Positions 1 to 10,353 of a stretch of 64,000 bases of DNA are shown here, piece after piece. The notes beneath the pieces were generated by a model that was given only the letters and a program-made list of their open reading frames with translations, had not been told where the DNA came from and did no database searches. Source of the stretch: Mycobacterium sp. E787 (lineage in GTDB: Bacteria > Actinomycetota > Actinomycetes > Mycobacteriales > Mycobacteriaceae); contig NZ_LZKL01000037.1 in assembly GCF_001668725.1 (NCBI RefSeq), positions 1-64,000 on the forward strand. Reading direction: 5' to 3'. How positions within the stretch are numbered: the first letter of the stretch is position 1; the number at the start of each line of letters is the position of its first letter. Position numbers and translations under genes: made by a program.

Positions 1-2399
1 ACGCCGGTGCCGACCAAGGTGGCCGTGCCGCCGTTGCCGGCATTTGCGCCGTCGCCGCCCCGGCCGGCGTTGCCTCCGGTGCCGCCGTTGGCGCCGACAC
101 CGCCCGTGCCACCGGTGCCGCCGCCGCCGCCGGTGCCGCCCTGACCGCCGTTGCCGCCGTTGTCGCCTTGGCCGTTGAAGCTGCCGCTGCCGTCGCCGCC
201 CGCGCCGCCGGCACCACCTTGGCCGCCGTTGCCGCCCTGGCCGCCGTTGAAGCCGGTGTCGCCGAGGCCGCCGTGGCCGCCGAAGCCGGCGGCGCCGCCC
301 ATGCCGCCGTTCCCCCCGGTGCCGACGGGCAGCCGTTCGCTCCCGTTTGCCGCTTGGAAGCCGTTGCCGGGCGCGCCACCCGCGCCGGCCGCCCCGCCGT
401 TGCCGCCCGTCCCGCCTGCGCCGCCGACGCTGGCGCTGCCGGTGCCTCCGTTGCCTCCGCTGCCGCCGGTCCCGCCATCGCCGCCCGGACCCCCGTTGCC
501 GTTGGATCCGAAGAAGCCGTGCTGTGGCGAGGTCGATGTGAGCCGTTGGCTGGCGGCGCCGCCGTGACCGCCCTGGCCGCCCGCGCCGCCGTTACCCCCG
601 GCGAAACCGGAGTTGGGACCACTGGAGCCCTGGTCGCCGGTGCCGCCGTTGCCGCCGCTGCCGCCGGGGCCGCCGTTGCCGCCGCTGCCGAAGAAGACGT
701 TGTTGCTTTCGGCGGCTTGCAGGCTGGCGCTTTGGCCTGGTTCGCCCCCTGCGCCGCCGTCGCCGCCGTTGCCGCCGCTGCCCCCGGCGGCGCCGCTGCC
801 GTTGATACCCGCGCTTCCGGTAGCGCCCTGGCCGCCGGCGCCGCCGTCGCCGCCGTTGCCGCCGCTACCGTCGGCGGTGCCGCCGATGCCCGGATTGCCG
901 CCGGTGCCGCCCGCGCCCGCATCGCCGCCGGTGCCGCCGTTGCCGCCGCTGCCATCGCCGACGGCCGCGCCGCCATTGCCGCCGGTGCCCCCGTTGCCGC
1001 CGTTGCCGGCACCCCCGCCGTTGCCCGCGCTCGTGCCGTCGCCGCCGTTGCCGCCCAGGCCGCCCTGGCCGCCGGTGCCGCCTTGGCCTCCGGCACCTTG
1101 CTGGCCGCCGCCACCGGCACCGGGCGCCCCGCCGGTGCCGCCCACGCCACCGGACCCGCCGTCTGCGCCCTGACCGCCGTGGCCGCCACCGGCCGAACCT
1201 TGGCTGCCGGACCCGCCTTGCCCGCCGGTTCCGCCTTGGCCACCGGTCCCGCCGTTACCGGCGATGCCCGAGGCGCCTTGGGTGGAGCCCGCACCGCCGG
1301 TGCCGGCCGGCCCGCCGCTGCCGCCGGTACCGCCGATCCCGCCCGTCCCGCCGGCCACACCCTGGGCTCCGTCGGTGCCGGTGCCGCCCTGGCCGCCCGA
1401 TCCGCCCGTGCCACCGGTGCCGCCCTGGCCGCCCGCACCTTGTTGGCCGCCGCCACCCGGCCCGGCTGCCCCGCCGGTGCCGCCCACGCCGCCGGCTCCG
1501 CCCTCTGCGCCCTGACCGCCCTGACCGCCACCGGCCACACCTTGGCCGCCGGTGCCGCCTTGGCCGCCGGTGCCGCCTTGGCCGCCGGCACCGCCGGATC
1601 CGGAGCCGCCGAAGTTGCCATGGCCCCCTTGACCGCCCGTACCACCGGCGCCGCCGTCACCGCCGATGAAGGGGCTGCCGATTCCGGCCACGCCGGCACC
1701 GCCGGCCCCACCGGTGCCACCGATCCCGCCAGCACCGCCGACGCCCCCTGATCCGCCGAGTAAACCGCCGTTACCGCCGGCCCCGCCCGTCCCTCCCATC
1801 GCGCCCGCTTGGCCGCTGCCGCCCACTCCGGCCGCGCCGGTCCCGCCGACACCGCCGGCCCCGCCGCCGCCGCCATTGCCGAACAGCCCGGCGTCACCGC
1901 CCCGGCCGCCGGGTCCCCCGGGCATGCCGGGCGCCCCGGGCACGCCGGACCCGCCATTGCCGCCGTTGCCGAGCAGGATTCCGCCGGGACCGCCGGCCTG
2001 CCCGGTCCCCGGTGCCCCGTTTGCGCCGTTGCCGACCAGGGGGCGCCCCAGCAGCAGCTCGGTTGGCGCGTTGATAAGGCGGAGTGCGTCCTGCTCGATG
2101 GTCTGCAATGGCGACGTGTTCGCCGCCTCGGTGGCGGCGTACGACGCCGCGCCGGTGAGTAGGGAGCGCGCGAACTGACCGTGGAACGCGGCCGCCTGCG
2201 CGGCCAGCTTCTGGTACTCGACGGCCTGTTGGGAAAACAGCGCCGCGATGGCCGTCGACACCTCGTCGGCGGCCGCGCGCGCCACGCCCGTGGTCGGGCC
2301 GGTCGCGGCCGCGTTGACGTCGGCAAGGGCCGCTCCGATGCTCTCGATGTCCGCGGCCAGCGAACCCGCGAGCTCCGGTGAGACAAGCACATACGTCAT
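1..2399 (-). CDS. PE_PGRS family protein, C-terminus cut by window edge
   Basis: The reading frame starts at an ATG at 2399 and stays open to base 1, so the 3' end lies outside the window. The first ~95 residues are a PE domain (starts [10 protein letters not shown], contains the [12 protein letters not shown] core and a YQ-containing helix), followed by a short linker with [13 protein letters not shown]. The remaining ~680 visible residues are Gly-Gly-Xaa repeats, the PGRS region, with many GNGG units. PE proteins are known as ESX-5 substrates found at the cell surface. In M. tuberculosis, PE_PGRS53 lies next to fadD17, and here the PE_PGRS gene lies two genes from fadD17, so it may be its positional counterpart. 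All long plus-strand ORFs across 151-2178 are antisense shadows of the repeats. Confidence 0.95.
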   Translation of the reverse strand, partial: MTYVLVSPELAGSLAADIESIGAALADVNAAATGPTTGVARAAADEVSTAIAALFSQQAVEYQKLAAQAAAFHGQFARSLLTGAASYAATEAANTSPLQTIEQDALRLINAPTELLLGRPLVGNGANGAPGTGQAGGPGGILLGNGGNGGSGVPGAPGMPGGPGGRGGDAGLFGNGGGGGAGGVGGTGAAGVGGSGQAGAMGGTGGAGGNGGLLGGSGGVGGAGGIGGTGGAGGAGVAGIGSPFIGGDGGAGGTGGQGGHGNFGGSGSGGAGGQGGTGGQGGTGGQGVAGGGQGGQGAEGGAGGVGGTGGAAGPGGGGQQGAGGQGGTGGTGGSGGQGGTGTDGAQGVAGGTGGIGGTGGSGGPAGTGGAGSTQGASGIAGNGGTGGQGGTGGQGGSGSQGSAGGGHGGQGADGGSGGVGGTGGAPGAGGGGQQGAGGQGGTGGQGGLGGNGGDGTSAGNGGGAGNGGNGGTGGNGGAAVGDGSGGNGGTGGDAGAGGTGGNPGIGGTADGSGGNGGDGGAGGQGATGSAGINGSGAAGGSGGNGGDGGAGGEPGQSASLQAAESNNVFFGSGGNGGPGGSGGNGGTGDQGSSGPNSGFAGGNGGAGGQGGHGGAASQRLTSTSPQHGFFGSNGNGGPGGDGGTGGSGGNGGTGSASVGGAGGTGGNGGAAGAGGAPGNGFQAANGSERLPVGTGGNGGMGGAAGFGGHGGLGDTGFNGGQGGNGGQGGAGGAGGDGSGSFNGQGDNGGNGGQGGTGGGGGTGGTGGVGANGGTGGNAGRGGDGANAGNGGTATLVGTG

Positions 2400-2426
2400 C
2401 GAGCACCTCGCCGTACCTCTAGACGA

Positions 2427-2442
2427 GCCGGCAATCGCCGGC
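2427..2442. terminator. short hairpin between the serine hydrolase and PE_PGRS gene
   Basis: A 6-bp GC-only inverted repeat, GCCGGC-AATC-GCCGGC, lies in the 146-base gap downstream of the leftward serine hydrolase gene and upstream of the PE_PGRS start. There is no U-run. It could terminate transcription or be a chance GC-rich palindrome. Confidence 0.25.
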
Positions 2443-2545
2443 AATCATCAGGGCAACCACTGGGAAGCGTATCGCGATACGGACGCTACGGAATTCATCG
2501 TTCGCCACAATGGATCTCGTCCAGATTCCGGGAAGCTCCCGGGTG

Positions 2546-3256
2546 TCACTGCTCGGTTATCGCGGGAAGCCGGCCGACGAGCCAGTCCGTCATCGTGTTG
2601 AGGACGTCGACCGCGGCCTCGAATGACTTTGCGTCGGCCGCCAACGCCACGCCCACGTGAGCGGATTCTGTTGGGACGATGCCGAATTGCCGAACCAGGT
2701 AGGTGTCGCCGGTCAATCCCGGACCCCAACCGCCTTTGGCCGCAATGCCTTTGGCGGCCAGTCCCCAGCGCTGGCCGCGGGTGAGCTGCTGCATCAGCTC
2801 GATGACGTCAGCCGCGTCACCGACGCCGGGCAGCCCGGCGGCGAATCGCGCCTGGCGATCGAGCGGCCATGGCGTCTGGCCGAAGGCCGTGAAACCCGGG
2901 CGGCGTCGTCGCGATTCGACCACCGTGGCCGTGTCACCGCACTCGTTGACGACGGCCTGCACCAGGCGGGCGGCCTCCGCCGGGTCGCCCAGTCGAGACC
3001 ACAACTGCTCCGACGCGTGATTGTCGGATTCCGTGATGGCTTTGACGACGAGGTCCCGGGCGCCTGCCCGGTCGGCACGCAGGGCCGCGACGGCCAACGG
3101 CACCTTGATCGTCGACCAGGCGACCCCGGATTGCCAGCGGCCCAACGAGATAACCTCGGCAAGGCCCGGACGGGCAACCGCGATGCCGATGGTCGCCGGG
3201 ACGGTGGCCGCAAGCTCGCCGAAGCTCGATTCCACTTGGCGCAGTGGGGATGTCAT
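2546..3256 (-). CDS. class A beta-lactamase-like serine hydrolase
   Basis: This is a 236-residue protein with the motif set of the penicillin-recognising serine hydrolases: an STIK box (residues 48-51, nucleophile Ser48 and Lys51), an SDN triad (77-79) and a late AKGGWG box corresponding to the KTG/KGG strand motif. No signal peptide or lipobox is visible at the N-terminus (MTSPLRQVES), so secretion is unclear and a true antibiotic beta-lactamase role is doubtful. The protein is shorter than typical class A beta-lactamases (about 290 residues with signal). It ends 146 bases before the PE_PGRS start and begins 12 bases after the end of fadD17, so it is probably co-transcribed with the fadE26-fadE27-fadD17 unit. 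Substrate unknown. Confidence 0.8.
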   Translation of the reverse strand: MTSPLRQVESSFGELAATVPATIGIAVARPGLAEVISLGRWQSGVAWSTIKVPLAVAALRADRAGARDLVVKAITESDNHASEQLWSRLGDPAEAARLVQAVVNECGDTATVVESRRRRPGFTAFGQTPWPLDRQARFAAGLPGVGDAADVIELMQQLTRGQRWGLAAKGIAAKGGWGPGLTGDTYLVRQFGIVPTESAHVGVALAADAKSFEAAVDVLNTMTDWLVGRLPAITEQ

Positions 3257-3268
3257 GTCGTGCCGGCG

Positions 3269-4786
3269 CTACCGGCGGACCGGCCACACGGGATCACCGC
3301 AGTCGACACCCTGCGCCGACAACTGCCGCTTGAGCACCTTGAAGGTCACCGTCCGCGGTAGCTCCCCGCTGATCCGGACGTAGGACGGCCATTGTTTGGG
3401 CCCGAGGTCGGGCTGGTCGGCCAGGAAGGCCCGGAACTTCTCCGGATCGAACTCCGCACCGGGAGCGAGCACGAGCGCCGCCATCACCTGGTCGCCGACG
3501 ACCGGGTCGGGCACCGCGTACACCGCGACCTCGACGGCGTCGGGATAGCGCAGCAGCACGCGCTCGATCGGTGCGGCCCCCAGGTTCTCGCCGTCGACCC
3601 GCATCCAATCACCAAGCCGCCCAGCAAAATACGCGTAGCCACCCTCATCCCGATAGGCGAGGTCGCCGCTGTGGTACATGCCGCCGGCCATTCGCTCGGC
3701 CTCGGCGGCCTCGTCATTGTAGTAACCCTCGAAACGGCCCGCCCCGGCTGTGTTCACGATCTCCCCGACGACGCCCGCCGGGCACGGCTCGCCGGTGTCG
3801 GGGTCGACGATTGCAACACCCTCCGGCAGCGGACCCAACGCGCCCGGCGGCGTGTCGGGGGTGCGGGCGATGGCCACCCCGCCCTCGGTCGAACCGAACC
3901 CGTCCTGCACGACGCACCCGAACCTGCGGGCGAACCGCTCGATGTCGGCGGGCACGCCTTCGTTGCCGTAGACGGCCCGCAGCGGGTTGTCCGCATCGTC
4001 GGGCCGCTCGGGTGTGGCGAGCACGTACGACAACGGCTTGCCCACGTAGTTGGCGTAGGTGGCACCGTAGCGGCGGACATCCGGCAGAAACCCCGATGCC
4101 GAGAACTTGCGCCGCAACGCCATTGAACCCCGGCATGCGGCGGCCACGGCCCAGCCGACCAGCACGGCGTTGGAGTGGAACAACGGCATGGACACATAGC
4201 AAACGTCATCTCGGCCGAGGTCGAAGCGCTGCGCCATCGTGACGCCGGCGATCGCGACCTTGCCGTGGCTGCACTTCACCGCCTTCGGCTCGCCGCTGGT
4301 GCCCGACGTGAAGATCAGCATGAACAGGTCCCCGGGCGACGCGGACTGGAATTCGAGCTCGACACTCCCCGAGGGGAGGTGCTCGGCCACCTCGTCCGCC
4401 CACGTGTCGGAATCGACATTCACGTGATCGATACCGCCCAGCGGCGCAGCGGAATTCGAATCGGCCAGCACCACCTGGCAGTCGGCGTGCGCGATGTCCC
4501 GGGCCAGCGCGTCGCCGCGGCGCACCGGGTTGAGCCCCACCGGCACGATCCCGGACATCCCCGCGGCCACCAGCATCGCCGAGAAGAAGGGCGTGTTCTC
4601 CAGCAGCACACCGACGTGCGGCGGCTTCGCCGGGTCGAGGCGTTCGCGCAGCGCCGCCGCGATCGCGGCAGCGTGCCGGAGGTGATCGCCCCAGCTGGTG
4701 AACGAGTCTTCGAAATACACGCCGCGGTCGTCGATCTCGGCCAGCGGCACCAGCAGTTTGGTGACCGTCGGGTCGGGGGGAAGCAC
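3269..4786 (-). CDS. fadD17: fatty-acid/steroid-CoA ligase FadD17
   Basis: This 505-residue ANL-superfamily adenylating enzyme carries the P-loop-like signature FTSGTSGEPKAV around residue 160, a YGNEG/FGSTEGG segment and the GRLGDWMRVDGEN hinge motif. The last catalytic lysine region (TFKVLKRQL) is present near the C-terminus. FadD17 is known to belong to the KstR cholesterol regulon and is proposed to activate a side-chain carboxylate as its CoA thioester; its exact substrate is less sure than that of FadD19. The start is GTG at 4786, four bases after the fadE27 stop. Gene order fadE26-fadE27-fadD17 matches M. tuberculosis Rv3504-Rv3506. It should be under the KstR operator at 7234. Confidence 0.93.
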   Translation of the reverse strand: MLPPDPTVTKLLVPLAEIDDRGVYFEDSFTSWGDHLRHAAAIAAALRERLDPAKPPHVGVLLENTPFFSAMLVAAGMSGIVPVGLNPVRRGDALARDIAHADCQVVLADSNSAAPLGGIDHVNVDSDTWADEVAEHLPSGSVELEFQSASPGDLFMLIFTSGTSGEPKAVKCSHGKVAIAGVTMAQRFDLGRDDVCYVSMPLFHSNAVLVGWAVAAACRGSMALRRKFSASGFLPDVRRYGATYANYVGKPLSYVLATPERPDDADNPLRAVYGNEGVPADIERFARRFGCVVQDGFGSTEGGVAIARTPDTPPGALGPLPEGVAIVDPDTGEPCPAGVVGEIVNTAGAGRFEGYYNDEAAEAERMAGGMYHSGDLAYRDEGGYAYFAGRLGDWMRVDGENLGAAPIERVLLRYPDAVEVAVYAVPDPVVGDQVMAALVLAPGAEFDPEKFRAFLADQPDLGPKQWPSYVRISGELPRTVTFKVLKRQLSAQGVDCGDPVWPVRR

Positions 4787-4790
4787 GAAG

Positions 4791-5888
4791 CTAGGCAGGG
4801 GTATCCGCCAGTTCGCGGCCGATCCGGCGCAGCTGCCCGGTGGCGCCGCGCAGCGCGAACTCGATCTCCTTGGCGGCCAGGAAGTACCGGTGCACGGGGT
4901 GGTCGGTGTCGACGCCCACGCCGCCGTGCACGTGCACCACGGTGTGCGCCACGCGGTGTCCGGCGTCGGCGGCCCAGAACGCCGCGCTGGCCACGTCGAT
5001 CTCGGCAGGGATGTCCTCCGACACGCGCCAGGCCGCCTGGGTCAGCGTCAGCCGCAAGCCCTTGACGTCGATGTAACCGTCGGCGAGCCGCTGCGCCACC
5101 GCCTGGAAGCTGCCGATCGGACGGTCGAATTGCTCACGCGTGCGGGCGTATTCGGCGGTCAGCTGCAGACCGCGTTCGAGCACGCCGAGCTGGAACGCGC
5201 TGCGTCCCAAGGTGATGAGCGTGTCGAGCCAGGCGGCGACGACCGCGTCGCCGACCCGGCGTCCCGCGTCGACCGCCGTCCCGTCCAGTCTGAGGTGCCC
5301 GACGCTGCCCAGGCCGGTGGTCTGCAGCGCCGTCACCGTGACCCCCGGATCGTCCGCGGCGACCAGGAAAACCGCGGCGCCGGAATCGGTTTCGGCCGGG
5401 ACCAGGAAGGCGTCGGCGACGGGGCCGAACCCGACCTGGGTGCGCGTCCCAGTCAAGCGGAAGCCGTCACCGGAGCGGGTGGCCTGCACCGGCCCCTCAC
5501 CCATTTCGCCGTCGAGCGCGACGGTGAGGATCTTCTCGCCCCGCACGGCCGGCGCGCCCCAGCCCTGCTGCAATTCCTCGGAGCCGAACCGTGCCAGCGC
5601 CCCGGCGGCCAGCACCACCGACTCCAGGTAGGGCACGGCCGCCAGCTGGTGGCCCAGCGCGACCAGGATGGCCACCTGCTCGAGAACGCCGAAGCCGTCG
5701 CCGCCCAGCGACGTCGGCGACGCACTGGTCAAGATGTCGGCTTCGACGAGCTTGCGCCACAGCTGCTGGTCGAATCTTTGCTCGAGGTTGTCGAGCTCAC
5801 GCTGGTGTTCGGGCGTGCACACCGCGTCGACGATGGTGTCGACCAAACCGCCGAGGTCCTGTGCGGCTTCTGTCGTGGTGAAGTCCAT
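4791..5888 (-). CDS. fadE27: acyl-CoA dehydrogenase FadE27 (ChsE5 subunit)
   Basis: This is a 365-residue acyl-CoA dehydrogenase-fold protein beginning MDFTTTEAAQDL. In M. tuberculosis FadE26 and FadE27 (ChsE4-ChsE5) form an alpha2beta2 heterotetramer that oxidises 3-oxo-cholest-4-en-26-oyl-CoA, the first dehydrogenation of cholesterol side-chain degradation. The C-terminal half has the family features TREQFDRPIGSFQAVAQRLAD and a HVHGGVGVDTDHPVHRYF segment that would contribute to FAD/CoA contacts. It lies 49 bases downstream of fadE26 and 4 bases before fadD17, so the three genes form one operon. It is assigned from gene order and family resemblance. Confidence 0.93.
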   Translation of the reverse strand: MDFTTTEAAQDLGGLVDTIVDAVCTPEHQRELDNLEQRFDQQLWRKLVEADILTSASPTSLGGDGFGVLEQVAILVALGHQLAAVPYLESVVLAAGALARFGSEELQQGWGAPAVRGEKILTVALDGEMGEGPVQATRSGDGFRLTGTRTQVGFGPVADAFLVPAETDSGAAVFLVAADDPGVTVTALQTTGLGSVGHLRLDGTAVDAGRRVGDAVVAAWLDTLITLGRSAFQLGVLERGLQLTAEYARTREQFDRPIGSFQAVAQRLADGYIDVKGLRLTLTQAAWRVSEDIPAEIDVASAAFWAADAGHRVAHTVVHVHGGVGVDTDHPVHRYFLAAKEIEFALRGATGQLRRIGRELADTPA

Positions 5889-5937
5889 GAATTCTCGTCC
5901 TTACAAGTCCCTATATATGAGGAATATTGAGGAAGCG

Positions 5938-7119
<1,182 letters not shown>

Positions 7120-7233
7120 TGCAGGCCGTCCTTGTCGTTTAAGCGTCGTTGAGCGTCGTTGAGCGTCAATTGCGATCGAATGCCGCGTCACGCTATGCAG
7201 CCCGACCAACGGCTACCCGTTCGCCTCCCCGGT

Positions 7234-7247
7234 TGTAACACGTTCTA
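7234..7247. promoter_or_regulatory. KstR operator in the fadE26/fdxD divergent promoter
   Basis: TGTAACACGTTCTA fits the published KstR motif TnnAACnnGTTnnA at every fixed position. It lies 115 bases upstream of the fadE26 start and 109 bases upstream of the fdxD start, so a single TetR-type KstR site could repress both arms until a cholesterol-derived CoA thioester releases it. The equivalent M. tuberculosis intergenic region is a known KstR target. Confidence 0.9.
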
Positions 7248-7355
7248 GTCTTGGAATCCAGCGACCGTTTCCCCTGAGGCACCGGGGCCCTAAGGTGGAC
7301 CTACATACCGACGGGGCGAGTGCTCACGTTGAAGGCCAGGTTCAAGGAGGGTGCC

Positions 7356-7547
7356 GTGCGGGTGATCGTGGATCGTGACCGGTGCGAAGGGAACGCGGTG
7401 TGCATGGGAATCGCACCCGACCTGTTCGACCTGGACGACGAGGACTACGCGGTCGTGAAGGTCGACCCGATTCCCGCCGACCGAGAGCAGCTGGCCGAAC
7501 AGGCCATCGCCGAGTGCCCCCGCGCCGCGCTGGTGCGCCAAGACTAG
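7356..7547 (+). CDS. fdxD: ferredoxin FdxD, probably [3Fe-4S]
   Basis: This 63-residue acidic ferredoxin has Cys10, Cys16 and a later Cys in the AECPRAAL motif, the three-cysteine pattern expected of a [3Fe-4S] cluster. It probably passes electrons to cytochrome P450s or other oxygenases of sterol breakdown; the partner is not shown by the sequence. The GTG at 7356 is chosen because it follows a strong AAGGAGG and gives the usual 63-residue length; the frame extends upstream to 7320 without support. It heads the rightward arm opposite fadE26, 13 bases before hsd4A, and shares the KstR site at 7234. Confidence 0.93.
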   Translation: MRVIVDRDRCEGNAVCMGIAPDLFDLDDEDYAVVKVDPIPADREQLAEQAIAECPRAALVRQD

Positions 7548-7560
7548 AGGTATTCATAAA

Positions 7561-8472
7561 TTGACTAGCAGCACAAACGCGGCCGATCTGTCCGGAAAGG
7601 TCGCGGTGGTGACCGGTGCCGCCGCGGGACTGGGTCGCGCCGAGGCGCTCGGCCTGGCCCGGCTCGGCGCCAACGTCGTCGTCAACGACATCGCCGCGGC
7701 GCTGGACGCCTCCGACGTGATCGACGAGATCACCGCCGCCGGCGTCAAGGCTGTCGCAGTGGCCGGTGACATCAGTCAGCGCGCGACGGCCGACGAGTTG
7801 GTGGCCACCGCCGACGGGCTCGGCGGGCTGGACATCGTCGTGAACAACGCCGGGATCACCCGCGACCGGATGCTGTTCAACATGTCCGACGAGGAATGGG
7901 ATCTCGTCATCGCGGTGCACCTGCGCGGACATTTCCTGCTGACGCGCAACGCGGCCACCTACTGGCGTGCCAAGGCCAAGGATGCGGGCGGGAAGGTCTT
8001 CGGCCGCATCGTCAACACCGCCTCGGAGGCCGGCCTGGTGGGGCCGGTGGGGCAGGCCAACTACGGCGCGGCCAAGGCAGGGATCATCTCGCTGACCCTC
8101 ACCGCCGCCCGGGCGCTGGGCCGTTACGGCGTGTGCGCCAACGCGATCTGCCCGCGCGCCCGCACCGCGATGACGGCCGACGTCTTCGGGGCGGCACCCG
8201 AAAACGAAGGCGGCATCGACCCGCTGTCGCCGGAGCACGTGGTCAGCCTGGTCACGTTCTTGGCATCGCCGGCCGCCGCCGAAGTCAACGGCCAGGTGTT
8301 CATCGTCTACGGCCCGCAGGTGACGCTGGTTGCCGCGCCGACCGCGGAGCACAGGTTCGCCGCGGACGGGCCGGCATGGGACCCCGGCCAACTCAGCGGC
8401 GAGCTCGAAAAATACTTTGCTGGCCGCGATCCGGAGCGGAACTTTTCCGCCGTCGGCCTGATGGAGCAATAG
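7561..8472 (+). CDS. hsd4A: short-chain dehydrogenase (Hsd4A-like)
   Basis: A 303-residue SDR with the Rossmann motif TGAAAGLG near residue 20, the NNAG strand and the active-site NYGAAKAG (YxxxK) motif. It corresponds in order and orientation to M. tuberculosis Rv3502c, between fdxD and yrbE4A. Actinobacterial Hsd4A proteins act as beta-hydroxyacyl-CoA dehydrogenases in sterol side-chain shortening and in some hosts also on 17-beta-hydroxysteroids. The start is TTG at 7561, with only a weak AGAGG upstream; no better start is visible. It is followed by 229 non-coding bases before yrbE4A. Confidence 0.87.
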   Translation: MTSSTNAADLSGKVAVVTGAAAGLGRAEALGLARLGANVVVNDIAAALDASDVIDEITAAGVKAVAVAGDISQRATADELVATADGLGGLDIVVNNAGITRDRMLFNMSDEEWDLVIAVHLRGHFLLTRNAATYWRAKAKDAGGKVFGRIVNTASEAGLVGPVGQANYGAAKAGIISLTLTAARALGRYGVCANAICPRARTAMTADVFGAAPENEGGIDPLSPEHVVSLVTFLASPAAAEVNGQVFIVYGPQVTLVAAPTAEHRFAADGPAWDPGQLSGELEKYFAGRDPERNFSAVGLMEQ

Positions 8473-8509
8473 CCGTGTAAAACGCACTTTATGGGGGAAT
8501 GCGCGCGAG

Positions 8510-8523
8510 TAGAACATGTGTCA
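8510..8523. promoter_or_regulatory. KstR-like operator upstream of yrbE4A (one mismatch)
   Basis: TAGAACATGTGTCA matches the KstR consensus TnnAACnnGTTnnA except that the last T of GTT is G. It sits in the 229-base gap between hsd4A and yrbE4A, 179 bases before the yrbE4A start, where an internal mce4 promoter would lie. Several AT-rich stretches follow (around 8555-8620). Confidence 0.6.
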
Positions 8524-8701
8524 GATTGGAGTTTTGTCAATACCTCTGACCTGGACAAATTAACGGTTCGGATACGGAAATGCTGTTCATTGACACCGCG
8601 TACTTCTTCTGAGTTAATATGATCCGGCTCACACCGGGCCGCGAGCGATCGAAGACAATGCAAAGGCGATTCACAGGCTTCGCCGCGACCAGCAGAGGGG
8701 G

Positions 8702-9475
8702 GTGGCCAGGCTGAGAGAACAACTTGCCGTCCCCGCCCGCGCCGTCGGCGGGTTCTTCGAGATGATGATCGACACCGGCCGCGAGACTTTTCGGCGGCCG
8801 TTTCAATTTGGCGAGTTCCTCGAACAGACGTGGATGATCGCCCGGGTCTCGCTGGTTCCGACGCTGCTCGTCTCCATCCCGTTCACGGTGCTGGTGGCGT
8901 TCACCCTCAACATCCTGTTGCGCGAAATCGGCGCGGCCGACTTGTCCGGCGCGGGAACCGCTTTCGGCACCGTCACCCAGTTGGGCCCGGTGGTCACGGT
9001 GCTCGTCGTGGCCGGCGCCGGCGCCACCGCGATCTGCGCCGACCTGGGTGCCCGCACCATCCGCGAAGAGATCGACGCGATGCGGGTGCTGGGCATCGAC
9101 CCCGTCCACCGGCTGGTGGTGCCGCGGGTGCTGGCGTCCACGGTGGTGGCGCTGTTGCTCAACGGCCTGGTGTGCGCCATCGGCCTGTCGGGCGGCTACG
9201 TCTTTTCCGTCTTTCTCCAGGGCGTCAACCCGGGCGCGTTCATCAACGGCCTGACCGTGCTCACCGGGCTGCGCGAGTTGGTGCTCGCCGAAGTCAAGGC
9301 GCTGCTGTTCGGCGTGATGGCCGGGCTGGTCGGGTGCTACCGCGGCCTGACCGTCAAGGGGGGTCCCAAGGGCGTCGGGAACGCCGTCAACGAAACCGTC
9401 GTCTACGCGTTCATCTGCCTGTTCGTCATCAACGTGGTCATGACCGCCATCGGCGTGCGGATTTCGGCCAAGTGA
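8702..9475 (+). CDS. yrbE4A: Mce4 transporter permease YrbE4A
   Basis: A 257-residue MlaE-type integral membrane permease of the Mce4 cholesterol importer. It contains the MlaE-family EExDAM signature (REEIDAMRVLGIDPVHRLVVPR) after about residue 118, and several hydrophobic helices. YrbE4A and YrbE4B form the inner-membrane channel on which the Mce4A-F assembly sits; the ATPase MceG is encoded elsewhere and is not in this window. The GTG at 8702 follows a G-rich ribosome site. It is the first gene of the compact yrbE4-mce4-mam4 operon. Confidence 0.95.
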   Translation: MARLREQLAVPARAVGGFFEMMIDTGRETFRRPFQFGEFLEQTWMIARVSLVPTLLVSIPFTVLVAFTLNILLREIGAADLSGAGTAFGTVTQLGPVVTVLVVAGAGATAICADLGARTIREEIDAMRVLGIDPVHRLVVPRVLASTVVALLLNGLVCAIGLSGGYVFSVFLQGVNPGAFINGLTVLTGLRELVLAEVKALLFGVMAGLVGCYRGLTVKGGPKGVGNAVNETVVYAFICLFVINVVMTAIGVRISAK

Positions 9476-9491
9476 GGCGAGTGAACACCCG

Positions 9492-10334
9492 ATGAGCTAC
9501 GACGCCACCCTCCGGTTTCGCCGCTTCATGTCGCGGCTGCAGGGACCCATCGACGACTTCGGCGAACAGGCGCTGTTCTACGGCAAAACCGTGCGCTACG
9601 TTCCGCAGGCGATCACCCAATACCGCAAGGAGACGATCCGGAACGTCGCCGAAATGACCATGGGCGCAGGGGCTCTCGTCATGATCGGCGGCACGGTTGG
9701 TGTCGCGGCCTTCCTGACCCTGGCCTCCGGCGGCGTCATCGCCGTGCAGGGGTATTCGTCGCTGGGCAACATCGGCATCGAGGCGCTGACGGGCTTCCTG
9801 TCGGCGTTCCTCAACGTCCGAGTCGTCGCCCCGGTGATCGCGGGCATCGCGCTGGCGGCCACGATCGGCGCGGGTGCCACCGCCCAGTTGGGCGCCATGC
9901 GGGTGTCCGAGGAGATCGACGCCGTCGAATGCATGGCGGTGCAGTCGGTGTCCTACCTGGTGTCGACCCGGCTGATCGCGGGCCTGATCGCGATCATCCC
10001 GCTGTATTCGCTGTCCGTGCTGGCGGCGTTCTTCGCCGCCCGCTTCACCACGGTGTACATCAACGGGCAGTCGAAAGGCCTTTACGACCACTACTTCAAT
10101 ACGTTCCTCATCCCCTCGGACCTGTTGTGGTCCTTCCTGCAGGCCATCGTGATGGCCATCGCGGTCATGCTGGTCCACACCTATTACGGATACAACGCCA
10201 GCGGCGGGCCCGTCGGCGTCGGCGTCGCCGTCGGGCAGGCCGTGCGCACCTCGCTGATCGTCGTGGTCGTCATCACCTTGTTCATCTCGCTGGCCGTCTA
10301 CGGCGCGTCGGGTAACTTCAACCTCTCCGGCTAA
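9492..10334 (+). CDS. yrbE4B: Mce4 transporter permease YrbE4B
   Basis: A 280-residue MlaE-family permease, partner of YrbE4A in the inner membrane. The family signature SEEIDAVECMAVQSVSYLVSTR is present near residue 140, and the N-terminal half carries a glycine-rich amphipathic segment with two long hydrophobic helices. It lies 16 bases after yrbE4A and 19 bases before mce4A, so is co-transcribed and probably translationally linked. Confidence 0.95.
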   Translation: MSYDATLRFRRFMSRLQGPIDDFGEQALFYGKTVRYVPQAITQYRKETIRNVAEMTMGAGALVMIGGTVGVAAFLTLASGGVIAVQGYSSLGNIGIEALTGFLSAFLNVRVVAPVIAGIALAATIGAGATAQLGAMRVSEEIDAVECMAVQSVSYLVSTRLIAGLIAIIPLYSLSVLAAFFAARFTTVYINGQSKGLYDHYFNTFLIPSDLLWSFLQAIVMAIAVMLVHTYYGYNASGGPVGVGVAVGQAVRTSLIVVVVITLFISLAVYGASGNFNLSG

Positions 10335-10353
10335 GGGGGAGCGGCAAACAAAC

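Noticed and set aside
151..2178. Long plus-strand ORFs rich in Pro or Ala across the first 2 kb, up to 527 codons
   Set aside because: They are antisense frames of the Gly-Gly-Xaa repeats of the minus-strand PE_PGRS gene; they lack start sites, families or sensible composition.
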